A stretch of DNA of 64,000 bases from Ramlibacter montanisoli. GTDB lineage: Bacteria; Pseudomonadota; Gammaproteobacteria; Burkholderiales; Burkholderiaceae_C. Both the position numbers and the translations under genes were made by a program. The stretch covers positions 3,534,001 through 3,598,000 of the forward strand of contig NZ_JABFCS010000001.1 in the NCBI RefSeq assembly GCF_013087525.1, read 5' to 3'. Shown here piece after piece: positions 20,390-29,233 of the stretch; positions within the stretch are counted from its first letter, which is position 1; every line of letters begins with the position of its first letter. Below the pieces are notes generated by a model, which did no database searches, had not been told where the DNA came from, and saw nothing but the letters and a program-made list of their open reading frames with translations.

Positions 20390-21275
20390 ATGAATAGCGA
20401 ATTCGACTGGAACCTGGTGCGCAGCTTCCTCGCGGTGCTGGAGCATGGGAGCCTGCTGGGCGCCGCGCGCGCTGCGCGCCAGCCAGCCGACGACGCTGGG
20501 GCGCCATGTCGCGGAGCTGGAAGCGCAGTGGGGTGTGGTGCTGTTCGAGCGCACCGGCCGCGGCCTGCTGCCGACCGCGGCCGCGCAGCGGCTGGCCGAA
20601 GCGGCCCGCGCGATGGAAGGCGGCGCGGCGCAGCTCGCCCGCGCGCTCTCCGGCGCGGAAACGGAGGAGGCCGGAACGGTGCGCATCACCGCCAGCCAGC
20701 CGGTGGCCTGCATCCTGTTGCCACCCCTGCTGGCCCGCATGCGCCTCGCCCTGCCGCAGGTCCAGGTTGAACTGGTGTCCAGCAACGCGGTCAGCAACCT
20801 GCTGCGCCGGGAGGCGGACATTGCGCTGCGAATGGTGCAGCCGGAGCAGGCAAGCCTGGTTGCGCGGCGGATCGGCAAGATCACCCTGGGCGCCTATGCC
20901 CACCGCGACTACCTTGCGCGCCGCGGCGTTCCGAGGCGGATGGAGGACCTGCTGCAGCACGACGTGATCGCCGGCGACCGCGACGAGCAGGTGCTGCGCG
21001 CTTTCCAGGCCGTCCAGCCCGCGGCGACGCGCGAAGCCTTCGTGCTGCGCACGGACGACCTGGTGGCGCAGTGGCAGGCCGTGCGCGGCGGCCTTGGCAT
21101 CGGCTTCGTCGCCGACTACGCGGCACGAACCGACCCGCAGGTGGTGCCGGTGCTGCCCTCGCTGCGCATCCCGCCGATTCCCATGTGGCTGGCGGTGCAC
21201 CGCGAGATCCGCACCAGCCGGCGCATCCGGGCCGTGTACGATTTCCTGGTGCACGCACTTCCCGCGGCGCTCTGA
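20390..21275 (+). CDS. LysR-family transcriptional regulator, frame broken near 20468
   Basis: The N-terminal winged helix starts MNSEFDWNLVRSFLAVLEHGSLLGAA; after a break in the CG run at 20463-20472 it continues LRASQPTTLGRHVAELEAQWGVVLFERTGRG, the classic LysR helix-turn-helix. The remainder is the periplasmic-binding-like effector domain (VRITASQPVACILLPPLLARM...). Restoring two bases gives about 296 residues. It is divergent from the Acg-like flavoprotein, whose expression it probably controls. Confidence 0.86.
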
Positions 21276-21342
21276 TCCGGAGGGCGGGGAAGCCGCCGGG
21301 CGTTTCCGGGGCCACGGCGGGAGGGGTTAAGCTCGCGCCACC

Positions 21343-22309
21343 ATGGGCGAATTCGACCTGATCGCACGCTACTTCACCCGGCCCGCGCGGCGCAATCCGC
21401 TGGGCGTGGGGGACGACTGCGCGCTGCTGCGCCCGGTGCCCGGCATGCAGCTGGCGGTCTCCACCGACATGCTGGTCGAGGGGTCGCCACTTCCTGCCGA
21501 CGGTCGACCCGCGCGCCCTCGGGCACAAGGCGCTGGCGGTGAACCTGAGCGACCTGGCCGCCTGCGGCGCACAGCCCCTGGCCTTCACCCTCTCGCTGGC
21601 CCTGCCGCAGGTGGACGAAGCGTGGCTTGCCGGCTTCGCCGAGGGACTGTTCGCACTGGCGGACATGCACGACTGCGAGCTGGTCGGCGGCGATACCACG
21701 CGCGGTCCGCTCACCATCAACATCACGGTGTTCGGCGAAGTGCCGGCCGGACAGGCGCTGCTGCGCTCGGGCGCCCGGGCGCGCGACGACATCTGGGTGA
21801 GCGGCACGCTGGGCGATGCCCGGCTGGCGCTGGAAGCCTTCCGCGGCACCGTGTCGCTGCCGCAGCCGGTGTTCCAGGCCGCGCGCGAGCGCATGGACAG
21901 GCCGCAGCCGCGCGTGGCGCTGGGGCTGGCGCTGCGCGGGATCGCCAGTTCCGCCATCGACGTCAGCGACGGGCTGCTGGGCGACCTGTCGCATGTGCTG
22001 CGGCAATCGCGCGTGGGAGCCACCGTCGACCTCGCCTGCGCGCCGCGCCTGCTGGCGGCCGCCCGTGCCGGCTACCAGCAGGACGCCGCGCAGCTGGAGC
22101 AACTCGTGTTCGCCGGCGGCGACGATTACGAACTCGCGTTCACGGCCGCGCCTTCGCACGCGGCGGCCGTGGAAGCGGCGGCCGCCCAGGCGCAGGTCGC
22201 CGTCACGCGCATCGGCCGCATCGACGCCGAACCGGGCCTGCGCCTCCTCGACGCCGAGGGCCGCCCGGTCACCCGCCGCTTCGCCGGCTTCGACCATTTC
22301 GGCGCATGA
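21343..22309 (+). CDS. thiL: thiamine-monophosphate kinase, frame broken near 21483
   Basis: ThiL phosphorylates thiamine monophosphate to the diphosphate. It starts MGEFDLIARYFTRPARR with the PurM/ThiL motif GVGDDCALL. After the break at about 21479-21487 the frame gives RHFLPTVDPRALGHKALAVN, ELVGGDTTRG, AIDVSDGLLGDL and FAGGDDYELAF. A one-base gain or two-base loss explains the break. The TGA overlaps the ATG of the nuclease gene. thiL-pgpA-pncC is a common betaproteobacterial order, with a nuclease inserted here. Confidence 0.92.
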
Positions 22310-22782
22310 GGGCAGCGCTTCTCGTCCTCCTGCTGGCCCTCGCCCCCGCGCTGCATGCGGCCACCTTCCGGGCCACCGTCACGCACGTGACCGACGGCGA
22401 CAGCCTGTGGGTCAAGCCCGCGGGCAGCAGCGGCGCGATCGAGCTGCGCCTGCTCGACCTCGACGCGCCCGAGAGCTGCCAGTCCTATGGGCCGCAGGCG
22501 AAGACCGCCCTGCGCGCGCGGCTGCTGAACGAGAACGTGCGGGTGCGCACGCGCGGCGTGGACGACTACAACCGGCAGCTCGCGCGCGTGGAGCACCAGG
22601 GCAAGGACGTGGGCGCGTGGATGGTGAGCCAGGGCTACGCCTGGTCCATGACCTTCCACGGCAAGCGCGGCCCCTACGAGAAGCTGGAGGCGCAGGCGCG
22701 GCGCGAGCGCAAGGGCCTGTGGTCGCTGCCCGGCGCGCTGGAGCCGCGCAGCTTCCGCAAGCGTTTCGGCCGCTGCCAGTGA
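22306..22782 (+). CDS. secreted thermonuclease-family (SNase-like) protein
   Basis: The 158-residue protein has a signal peptide (MRAALLVLLLALAPALHA) and an OB-fold SNase domain with VTDGDSLWV, the catalytic-arginine strand ELRLLDLDAPE, and DDYNRQLARV. Such proteins cleave DNA or RNA in the periplasm or outside the cell. The ATG overlaps the thiL stop by four bases (ATGA), so it is coupled to thiL. Confidence 0.87.
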   Translation: MRAALLVLLLALAPALHAATFRATVTHVTDGDSLWVKPAGSSGAIELRLLDLDAPESCQSYGPQAKTALRARLLNENVRVRTRGVDDYNRQLARVEHQGKDVGAWMVSQGYAWSMTFHGKRGPYEKLEAQARRERKGLWSLPGALEPRSFRKRFGRCQ

Positions 22783-22802
22783 GGCGGCTAACATCCGGCC
22801 TC

Positions 22803-23339
22803 ATGACCGACGCCGCCCTCGCCAGCCCCGACGCGCTGCCGCCGCGCCGCCCGACCGTGGCCTTCATGCTCTCGCACCCGGCGCACATGCTGGCCCTGGG
22901 CTTCGGCTGCGGACTCGCGCCGCTGGCGCCCGGCACCTGGGCGACGCTGTGGGCCTGGCTGGTGTTCGCCCTGCTGCAGCAATGGCTGGCGCCGGAACAC
23001 CTGGGCCTGCTGATCGCCGTGTCGCTGCCCCTGGGATGGTGGGCCTGCACGGTCACCGCGCGCCACCTGCGCGTGATGGATCCCACCGCCATCGTCTGGG
23101 ACGAGATCGTGTGCTTCTGGCTGGTGCTGTGGCTGGTCACGCCGGCGGGCTGGGCCGGCCAGCTGGCCGCCTTCGTGCTGTTCCGCTTCTTCGATGCGGC
23201 CAAGCCGGGGCCGATCGGCTGGGCCGACCGGCAGTTCAAGGGCTACGGCTGGCGCGGCGGCTTCGGCATCCTGGCCGACGACCTGCTGGCTGCCTTCTGC
23301 ACGCTGCTGGTGATCGCGCTGTGGAGGACGCTGGCGTGA
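22803..23339 (+). CDS. pgpA: phosphatidylglycerophosphatase A
   Basis: PgpA removes phosphate from phosphatidylglycerophosphate in the inner membrane. The 178-residue protein has several membrane segments and the family motifs GLAPLAPGTWATL, WDEIVCFWLVLW and FRFFDAAKPGPIGWAD, with ILADDLLAA near the C-terminus. The ATG at 22803 is 20 bases after the nuclease stop. Its TGA overlaps the GTG of pncC. Confidence 0.95.
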   Translation: MTDAALASPDALPPRRPTVAFMLSHPAHMLALGFGCGLAPLAPGTWATLWAWLVFALLQQWLAPEHLGLLIAVSLPLGWWACTVTARHLRVMDPTAIVWDEIVCFWLVLWLVTPAGWAGQLAAFVLFRFFDAAKPGPIGWADRQFKGYGWRGGFGILADDLLAAFCTLLVIALWRTLA

Positions 23340-23812
23340 ACACGCGAGCGCTGTGCGAGCAGCTCGCGCAGGAGATGCAGGCACGCGGCTGGATGCTGGC
23401 GACGGCGGAAAGCTGCACCGGCGGCATGATCGCCGCCGCCTGCACGGACCTCAGCGGCTCCAGCAACTGGTTCGAGCGCGGCTTCGTCACTTATTCGAAC
23501 GAAGCCAAGACGGAGCTGCTCGGTGTCGACCCGGCACTGATCGCGCAGCAGGGGGCGGTGAGCGAAGTGGTGGTGCGGGCGATGGCCTTCGGAGCCGTGC
23601 GGCATTCGCGGGCGCAGGTGAGCGTCGCGGTCACGGGCGTCGCGGGGCCCACGGGCGGGTCGCCGCAGAAACCGGTGGGGACCGTGTGGTTCGGGTTCCA
23701 GGTGGATGGTCGGCTGACCAGCGAGACGCTGCGCTTCGACGGGGATCGCGCGGCGGTGCGCTCCGCCACCGTGGACCACGCGCTGCAGCGGCTGCTGCAG
23801 CTGCTGCCCTGA
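23336..23812 (+). CDS. pncC: nicotinamide-nucleotide amidohydrolase (CinA C-terminal domain type)
   Basis: The 158-residue protein is the CinA C-terminal domain alone. It carries TAESCTGGMIAAACTDLSGSS around the catalytic Ser and VAVTGVAGPTGGSPQKPVGTVWFGF. PncC deamidates NMN to nicotinic acid mononucleotide in NAD recycling. It starts with GTG at 23336, overlapping the pgpA stop. Confidence 0.93.
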   Translation: MNTRALCEQLAQEMQARGWMLATAESCTGGMIAAACTDLSGSSNWFERGFVTYSNEAKTELLGVDPALIAQQGAVSEVVVRAMAFGAVRHSRAQVSVAVTGVAGPTGGSPQKPVGTVWFGFQVDGRLTSETLRFDGDRAAVRSATVDHALQRLLQLLP

Positions 23813-23818
23813 ACGCGC

Positions 23819-24100
23819 CTATTCCTGGGGGACGATGCGCGCCACCGGCGGGCGGTGGTTCGCGCGCTTGCGGCGGTTGACCAGCCGCGGCAGCAGGAAG
23901 GTGCGGCGCAGGCTCTCGGTGGCCGAGGCGGCCGTCGATTTCATGTCGTGTCCGAGGCTCGCGAGTTCCTGGTCCAGCTCCTCGATGCGATCGCTCCACC
24001 GGCCCGTCTGCATCTGGTCCATCGCCAGCACCATGCGCAGCGCCAGCAGGTTGCGCACCAGGCGGGCATTGTGCTCTTCGGAGGTGGTTGGTTCGCTCAC
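23819..24100 (-). CDS. hypothetical protein (93 residues)
   Basis: A hydrophilic protein (MSEPTTSEEHNARLVRNLLALRMVLAMDQMQ...) with a helical, possibly coiled-coil middle and a basic C-terminal third (RLVNRRKRANHRPP). No Cys, no signal peptide. It converges on pncC, with six bases between the stops. No family recognised. Confidence 0.65.
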   Translation of the reverse strand: MSEPTTSEEHNARLVRNLLALRMVLAMDQMQTGRWSDRIEELDQELASLGHDMKSTAASATESLRRTFLLPRLVNRRKRANHRPPVARIVPQE

Positions 24101-24205
24101 GGTTGGTCCCTCTTCACGTGCCCACAGCTTCCCATGCAGGGCGCGGGCGGCGTGTCGGAACAGGACGTGAGCGGCATTGGCTTGCGACTACCCGGCGCGT
24201 AGGGC

Positions 24206-24415
24206 TCAGCCCCGGAGCGCGTCGGCGCGGCCGCTGCCACGGCAGTGGACGCAGGACAGATAGAGCAGGCCGGGCGCGGGCTCCAGCGCGGGCTCGTAGC
24301 GGTACCAGCCGCCGGAGCCTACGCATTCCTCGCACGCTTGCTGCGGTGCAGCAGGCATGGCAGCGGCGATACCGGCCGGGGCGTCGGGCAATTCGCGCAG
24401 GGTCGCTTCGGACAT
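24206..24415 (-). CDS. mini-protein with two CxxCxGxG motifs
   Basis: The 69-residue protein contains ACEECVGSGG and SCVHCRGSGR about 29 residues apart, the DnaJ-type zinc-binding repeat, with an N-terminal Ala/Pro-rich part. One pair of such repeats can bind one zinc. The start is ATG at 24415. It resembles small chaperone-like zinc proteins; no partner gene is adjacent. Confidence 0.65.
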   Translation of the reverse strand: MSEATLRELPDAPAGIAAAMPAAPQQACEECVGSGGWYRYEPALEPAPGLLYLSCVHCRGSGRADALRG

Positions 24416-24524
24416 GGGGGCCTTGAATGGATGAATCGGAATGCGCACACGGTACCGCGCGGGCGCGCGGACGGGGTCGGCCCCGGGGCGCGGCACGCGT
24501 AGGAAAGGGGCGCTAAACGAGGCT

Positions 24525-24932
24525 TTACGCGGCGAGGCAGCTGCTTGCGACCACCTGCAGCTGAGCAAGACGCTTGCGCATGCGCAGGACCTCGAAGTCC
24601 TTGCTCAACAGGGTGCAGCGGTGCGCCACGGCCAGGTCGATGAACTTCTGGTCGTCGGGGTCGCCGCAGGTGACGCCGGCCTTGCCCGGGACTTCGACCA
24701 GTCGCGTGTGGCGGTCGAAGTCCGCCAGCACCTGCTCCGCGCCGCCGCGGTGGTGCGCGACGCGCGGCGCCAGCTTGGGGTAATGCAGCACGCGTGCCAG
24801 TTCCTCGCGCATGGCGACGGTGGCCAGCCAGTGCAGCGAGCCCGCGGCCAGCCCGCTGGACACCGCCTGAACCTGCGGGTCGCCGAAGACCAGCAGGTCC
24901 AGCACGATGTTGGTGTCAAGAACCAGCTGCAT
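24525..24932 (-). CDS. PIN-domain protein (putative VapC-like ribonuclease)
   Basis: The 135-residue product begins MQLVLDTNIVLDLLVFGDP, with the first PIN aspartate, contains TVAMREELARVLHYPKL, and closes with GDPDDQKFIDLAVAH and LLSKDFEVLRMRKRL. These acidic residues form the PIN nuclease site. It belongs to the putative toxin-antitoxin PIN group, but no antitoxin gene is adjacent. Its start overlaps the 3' end of the methyltransferase gene by 17 bases, so it is probably translated from the same transcript. Confidence 0.8.
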   Translation of the reverse strand: MQLVLDTNIVLDLLVFGDPQVQAVSSGLAAGSLHWLATVAMREELARVLHYPKLAPRVAHHRGGAEQVLADFDRHTRLVEVPGKAGVTCGDPDDQKFIDLAVAHRCTLLSKDFEVLRMRKRLAQLQVVASSCLAA

Positions 24933-26133
24933 CGCGCCCGCGCGCGGAACCCGCGACCATGTCGAAGCGGAACAGCCGGCACTCGATCGGCCCGTTCCAC
25001 ATCGGGACGCGGCGCGATTCCTTCAGGCGCATGCGCCCCGGCAGCTTGGCATCGGGCGAGAGCACCCACGCGGTCCAGCCCGCGTAGTTGCGCTTCCAGT
25101 GCGAGGCCAGTTGCGCGAAGAAGTCGCCGGCCTGCTCCATCTGCGCCTGCTCGCGGCCGCCGCGGCCGGGACCGGCGATGCCGCCGGCCTCGATGCGCTC
25201 GCCGTAGGGCGGGTTCAGCAGCATGATGCCGGGTACGTCCGAGGGCGGCATGCGCTGCAGGGCATCGCCCCCGCGCAGCTGCACCACCTGGCCGACGCCC
25301 GCGCGTTCGGCATTGCGCTGGGCGAAATCGACCATGCGGAAGGCCACGTCGCTGCCGAACACCGGCACCGGCGAGGCGCGCCTGGCGGCCAGCGCCTGCG
25401 CCTTCAGGGCCTGCCAGTCCGCCGCCGCGTGCGGCTTGAGGCGCTCGAAGCCGAAGCGGCGCAGCAGGCCGGGGGCGATGTTGCAGGCCACCTGCGCGGC
25501 CTCGATCGCGATGGTGCCGCTGCCGCAGCAGGGGTCGTAGAGCGGCACGCTCGCGTCCCAGCCGCTGGCGGCGATCATGGCCGCGGCCAGCGTTTCCTTC
25601 AGCGGCGCCTCGCCCTTGTCCTCGCGCCAGCCGCGCTTGAACAGCGGCTCGCCGGAGGTGTCGATGTAGAGCGTGACCGTCTCCGCTGCGAGGTGCGCGA
25701 AGATCCGCGCCACCGGGTGCTGCGTGTCCACGTCGGGCCGCACGCCGGTGCGGTTGCGGAAGCGGTCCACCACCGCGTCCTTGATGCGCAGGGCCGCGAA
25801 GTTCAGGCTTTTCAGCGGGCTCTGGTGCGAGGTCAGCTCGATCTTGAAGCTGTCGCGCGTGCCGAACCACTCTTCCCACGGAACCGCGGAGGCGGCTTCG
25901 TAGACATCCTGTTCCGCGCGGTAGGGCTGGTGCGCGAGTTCGACCAGCACGCGCTGCGAAAGCCGGCTGTGCAGGTTGAGCTTCATCACCTCCGGCCAGG
26001 TCGCGACCAGCTGCACGCCGCCGCGCGCGGTACGCAGCTCACGCGCGCCCGCGCCGCAGATGCGGGCAAGCTCGTCGGCCAGGTAGGCCTCCACGCCACC
26101 GGCGCAGGGCAGGAACAGTCGCAGGTCTCTCAC
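24916..26133 (-). CDS. THUMP-domain class I SAM-dependent RNA methyltransferase (RlmL N-domain/YpsC type)
   Basis: The 405-residue protein starts with a ferredoxin-like/THUMP region (LPCAGGVEAYLADELARICGAG) and ends with a Rossmann methyltransferase holding DPCCGSGTIAIEAAQ and the catalytic LLNPPYGER motif, which point to N2-guanine methylation of RNA, probably 23S rRNA. The GTG at 26133 overlaps the rpoN stop by four bases (GTGA), so it depends on rpoN translation. The frame is intact. Confidence 0.88.
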   Translation of the reverse strand: MRDLRLFLPCAGGVEAYLADELARICGAGARELRTARGGVQLVATWPEVMKLNLHSRLSQRVLVELAHQPYRAEQDVYEAASAVPWEEWFGTRDSFKIELTSHQSPLKSLNFAALRIKDAVVDRFRNRTGVRPDVDTQHPVARIFAHLAAETVTLYIDTSGEPLFKRGWREDKGEAPLKETLAAAMIAASGWDASVPLYDPCCGSGTIAIEAAQVACNIAPGLLRRFGFERLKPHAAADWQALKAQALAARRASPVPVFGSDVAFRMVDFAQRNAERAGVGQVVQLRGGDALQRMPPSDVPGIMLLNPPYGERIEAGGIAGPGRGGREQAQMEQAGDFFAQLASHWKRNYAGWTAWVLSPDAKLPGRMRLKESRRVPMWNGPIECRLFRFDMVAGSARGRDAAGS

Positions 26134-27695
26134 AGTTCCTTCCGCAGGTTGGCCGGCGCGATCCGCAGCGCCTCGCGGTACTTCGCCACCGTGCGGCGGG
26201 CGCACTCGATGCCCTGTTCCTTCAGCATCTCGGAGATCTGGCTGTCCGACAGCGGCTTCTTGGCGTTCTCGGCGGCGACGAACTGCTTGATGAGGGCCCG
26301 CACCGCGGTGCTGGACGCATTGCCGCCGGTCTCGGTGCCGAGCGCGGAGCCGAAGAAGTATTTCAGCTCGAAGGTGCCAAAGGGCGTGGACATGTACTTG
26401 GCGGTGGTCACGCGGGAGATGGTGGACTCGTGCAGCCCGAGTTCGTCGGCGATCTCGCGCAGCACCAGCGGCCGCATGGCCAGCTCGCCGTGGATGAAGA
26501 AGTTGCGCTGCCGCTCCACGATGGCGGTGGACACGCGCAGGATGGTGTCGAAGCGCTGCTGGATGTTCTTGATGAACCAGCGCGCCTCCTGCAGGCGCTG
26601 CTGCAGCGCCTGGTGGCCCTCGCCGCGGTGCGCCTTGAGCGCGCCCGCGTACACGTCGTGCACGCGCAGGCGCGGCACCACGTCGGGATTGAGCTGCACG
26701 CGGAAGTTGGCGCGGGTGCCGCGGCCCACCTGGGTCACCAGCACGTCGGGCACGACGATGTTGCGCTCGACGTCGACGAAGCGGCGCCCCGGCTTGGGTT
26801 CCAGCCGCGTGATGACGCCGATGGCGGCCTTCACGTTGGCTTCGCTTTCGCCGGTCGCGTTGGCCAGCCGCTTCACGTCGCGCTTGGCCAGCAGGTCGAT
26901 CGGCTGGCGGCAGATCTTCAGCGCGGTGCCCACCGCCTCGTCGCCCGGGTCGTCTTCCAGCATCGGCTTGAGCTGCAGCGTGAGGCACTCCGCCAGGGTG
27001 CGCGCGCCAACGCCCGGCGGGTCCAGGCTTTGCAGCAGGCGCAGCGCCATGGTGAAGCGGTGCACCAGCTCCTCCTGCTGCTCCAGGTCCTCCGGCGCCA
27101 GCCCCTGCGCCATCTGCTCCGGGGATTCCTCCAGGTAGCCGTCGTCGTTGAGCGACTCGATCAGGTAGCGCAGCGCGACGCTGTCCTCCTCGGACAGCCG
27201 CAGCGCCAGCGCCTGCCGGTGCAGCCAGGACTGCAGCGATTCGCTGCCGCGCGCCAGCTCGGTGGCGTCCACCTCGTCATCGTCGTTGTTGTTGCGGCGG
27301 GCAGCGGGCGCATCGCCGCCCCATTCGCCATCGTCGGCCACGGTCTCGGTCGTCCCGTCGCCCTCCCAGCTGGGGCTTTCGTCGGCGCCGAACTCGCCCG
27401 GCTCCGCATCGGCGGCGGCGGACGACGGCGTCTCCGCAGGCGTGGCCGCCGGCGTCGACTCGAAACTGCCCTCGCCCTCGGGCTCGTCGGCCACGCGCGG
27501 CGCATCGCTGGTGGCGATGCCGAACTCGTCGCCCGCGTCCTCGCCCTGCACGTCGAGGAAGGGGTTGTCGTCCAGCATCTGCTGGATCTCCTGCCCGAGT
27601 TCGAGCGTCGACAGCTGCAGCAGCCGGATCGACTGCTGCAGTTGCGGCGTCAGCGCCAGGTGCTGGGAAACGCGAAGGGAAAGCCCCTGCTTCAT
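26130..27695 (-). CDS. rpoN: RNA polymerase sigma-54 factor
   Basis: The 521-residue protein has the glutamine-rich region I (LSLRVSQHLALTPQLQQSIR), the core-binding region with TLAECLTLQLKPML, the DNA-binding part (LGLHESTISRVTTAKYMSTP) and the C-terminal RpoN box ARRTVAKYRE. Region II, between residues about 50 and 160, is unusually long and acidic. It is cotranscribed with lptA-lptB upstream and a methyltransferase downstream. Unlike the common order rpoN-hpf-ptsN, the latter two lie at 63 kb in this window. Confidence 0.97.
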   Translation of the reverse strand: MKQGLSLRVSQHLALTPQLQQSIRLLQLSTLELGQEIQQMLDDNPFLDVQGEDAGDEFGIATSDAPRVADEPEGEGSFESTPAATPAETPSSAAADAEPGEFGADESPSWEGDGTTETVADDGEWGGDAPAARRNNNDDDEVDATELARGSESLQSWLHRQALALRLSEEDSVALRYLIESLNDDGYLEESPEQMAQGLAPEDLEQQEELVHRFTMALRLLQSLDPPGVGARTLAECLTLQLKPMLEDDPGDEAVGTALKICRQPIDLLAKRDVKRLANATGESEANVKAAIGVITRLEPKPGRRFVDVERNIVVPDVLVTQVGRGTRANFRVQLNPDVVPRLRVHDVYAGALKAHRGEGHQALQQRLQEARWFIKNIQQRFDTILRVSTAIVERQRNFFIHGELAMRPLVLREIADELGLHESTISRVTTAKYMSTPFGTFELKYFFGSALGTETGGNASSTAVRALIKQFVAAENAKKPLSDSQISEMLKEQGIECARRTVAKYREALRIAPANLRKEL

Positions 27696-27714
27696 GCTGC
27701 CGTGGGTCCCGCTC

Positions 27715-28499
27715 TCACATCCGGAAGTGCTCGCCGAGGTAGACCCGGCGGACGTCTGCGTTGTTGACGATCTCGGCCGGCGTGCCCTGTGCCAGCACGC
27801 TGCCCTCGCTGATGATGTACGCGTGGTCGCAGATGCCCAGCGTCTCGCGCACGTTGTGGTCGGTGATCAGCACGCCGATGCCGCGCGACTTCAGGAAGCT
27901 GATGATGCGCTGGATCTCGATCACCGCGATCGGGTCGATCCCCGCGAAGGGCTCGTCCAGCAGGATGAAGCGCGGCTGCGTGGCCAGCGCGCGCGCGATC
28001 TCCACGCGGCGCCGCTCGCCGCCGGAGAGGGCCGGCGCCGGCGAATCGCGCAGGTGTTCGACCCGCAGGTCCTGCAGCAGGCCGGTCAGGCGCTTCTCGA
28101 TCTCCTCGCGCGACAGCGACTTGCCGTCGGGGCTGCGCTGCAGCTCAGGACCGCGCGCACGTTGTCCTGCACGTTCAGCTTGCGGAAGATCGAGGCTTCC
28201 TGCGGCAGGTAGGACAGCCCCAGGCGCGAGCGGCGGTGGATCGGCATGTGCTCCACCGGCTTGCCGTCGATGGAGATCTCGCCGCCGTCGGCGCGCACCA
28301 GGCCCACGATCATGTAGAAGGACGTGGTCTTGCCGGCACCGTTGGGGCCGAGCAGTCCCACCACCTCGCCCTTGTCCACCGCCAGCGAGACGTCCTGCAC
28401 CACCGTGCGCCCGCCATAGGACTTGCGCAGGTGGCGCGCTTCCAGCCGGCTCGTCACCGCGACGGGTGCGGCGGCCTGCCCGGTCTCCACGTCACCCAT
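27715..28499 (-). CDS. lptB: LPS export ABC transporter ATP-binding protein, frame broken near 28146
   Basis: LptB energises extraction of LPS from the inner membrane. The N-terminal part has Walker [18 protein letters not shown]; the second frame holds the signature [15 protein letters not shown], Walker [14 protein letters not shown] and the H-loop TDHNVRETL. The break at 28143-28149 is repaired by one G ([13 protein letters not shown]). The ATG at 28499 overlaps the lptA stop. LptB is essential in most Gram-negatives, so a true null is unlikely. Confidence 0.95.
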
Positions 28500-29122
28500 C
28501 AACGGCTCTCCTGCCCGAGGGTGGGTGCCGCGCGCAGGCGCGCCGGCGGCGCCGAGGCGGCGCCGGCCGGGGCCGAGGCGCTGCTGCGCGGCGCCAGCGT
28601 GGCGCGCACGCGGCCACCGGGATTGGAGGGCGTCGCCGAGGCGGAGCCGCCGTCCACGGTGAACTGGTCGTTGGTGTTGTCGTAGGTGATGACGGCGCCG
28701 GTGGTCTCGTCGTTGATGACGGTGCCGCGCAGGCGCCGCATCTCGGCGCGGCCGATGAACTTCACGCGGTCGGCGCGGCCGTCGTACTCGATGGTCTCGG
28801 CCTCGCCCTCGATGAATTCGTCCACGCCGTCGCGCTTCTGGCGGAAGAAGGCCTGCTTGCCCGGTTCCGACGTGACCACGCCGAACTGGTAGCCCTCGGG
28901 GTCCTGCTTGACCGTCATGCGCGCGCCGCGGATCACGATGGAGCCCTTGGTCACGACCACCTTGCCCGTGAAGACGCTGGTCTGCTGCACGTCGTCATAG
29001 CGCAGGGTGTCCGCCTCGACGTTCATGGGCTTGGTGCGGTCCGCCTTTTCGGCGCCGGCCGGGGCGGCCGCCAGGACCAGGACGGCGAATGCGAGCGAGA
29101 GGGTGGCGGAGGTGATCTTCAT
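28499..29122 (-). CDS. lptA: LPS transport periplasmic protein LptA
   Basis: The 207-residue protein has a signal peptide (MKITSATLSLAFAVLVLAAAPAGA) and an OstA/LptA-N beta-jellyroll: PMNVEADTLRYDDVQQTSVFTGKVVVTKG followed by VIRGARMTVKQDPEG. The C-terminal tail is Ala/Pro/Ser-rich and longer than usual. LptA bridges the LPS path between membranes. No lptC precedes it here: upstream lies a terminator, then dsbA. Confidence 0.93.
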   Translation of the reverse strand: MKITSATLSLAFAVLVLAAAPAGAEKADRTKPMNVEADTLRYDDVQQTSVFTGKVVVTKGSIVIRGARMTVKQDPEGYQFGVVTSEPGKQAFFRQKRDGVDEFIEGEAETIEYDGRADRVKFIGRAEMRRLRGTVINDETTGAVITYDNTNDQFTVDGGSASATPSNPGGRVRATLAPRSSASAPAGAASAPPARLRAAPTLGQESR

Positions 29123-29162
29123 AAAGGCACGAATCTTGCTCGGATTGTAGCCACCAGGGACG

Positions 29163-29189
29163 AAAAAGCCCGCGGCAGGCGGGCTTTTT
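29163..29189. terminator. bidirectional rho-independent terminator
   Basis: AAAAAGCCCGC, loop GGCAG, GCGGGCTTTTT is a perfect 11-pair stem with an A run on one side and a T run on the other. It terminates dsbA (minus strand, ending at 29234) and lies 41 bases upstream of the lptA start, so lptA must have its own promoter in between. Confidence 0.93.
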
Positions 29190-29233
29190 CCGGGTAGGCC
29201 GCACGGAGAATGCGCGCGGCTTGACGAGGGTCG

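Noticed and set aside
24525-24932. Complete toxin-antitoxin module at the PIN gene
   Set aside because: No small antitoxin-like ORF with a ribosome binding site lies directly upstream; the upstream sequence is the methyltransferase gene.
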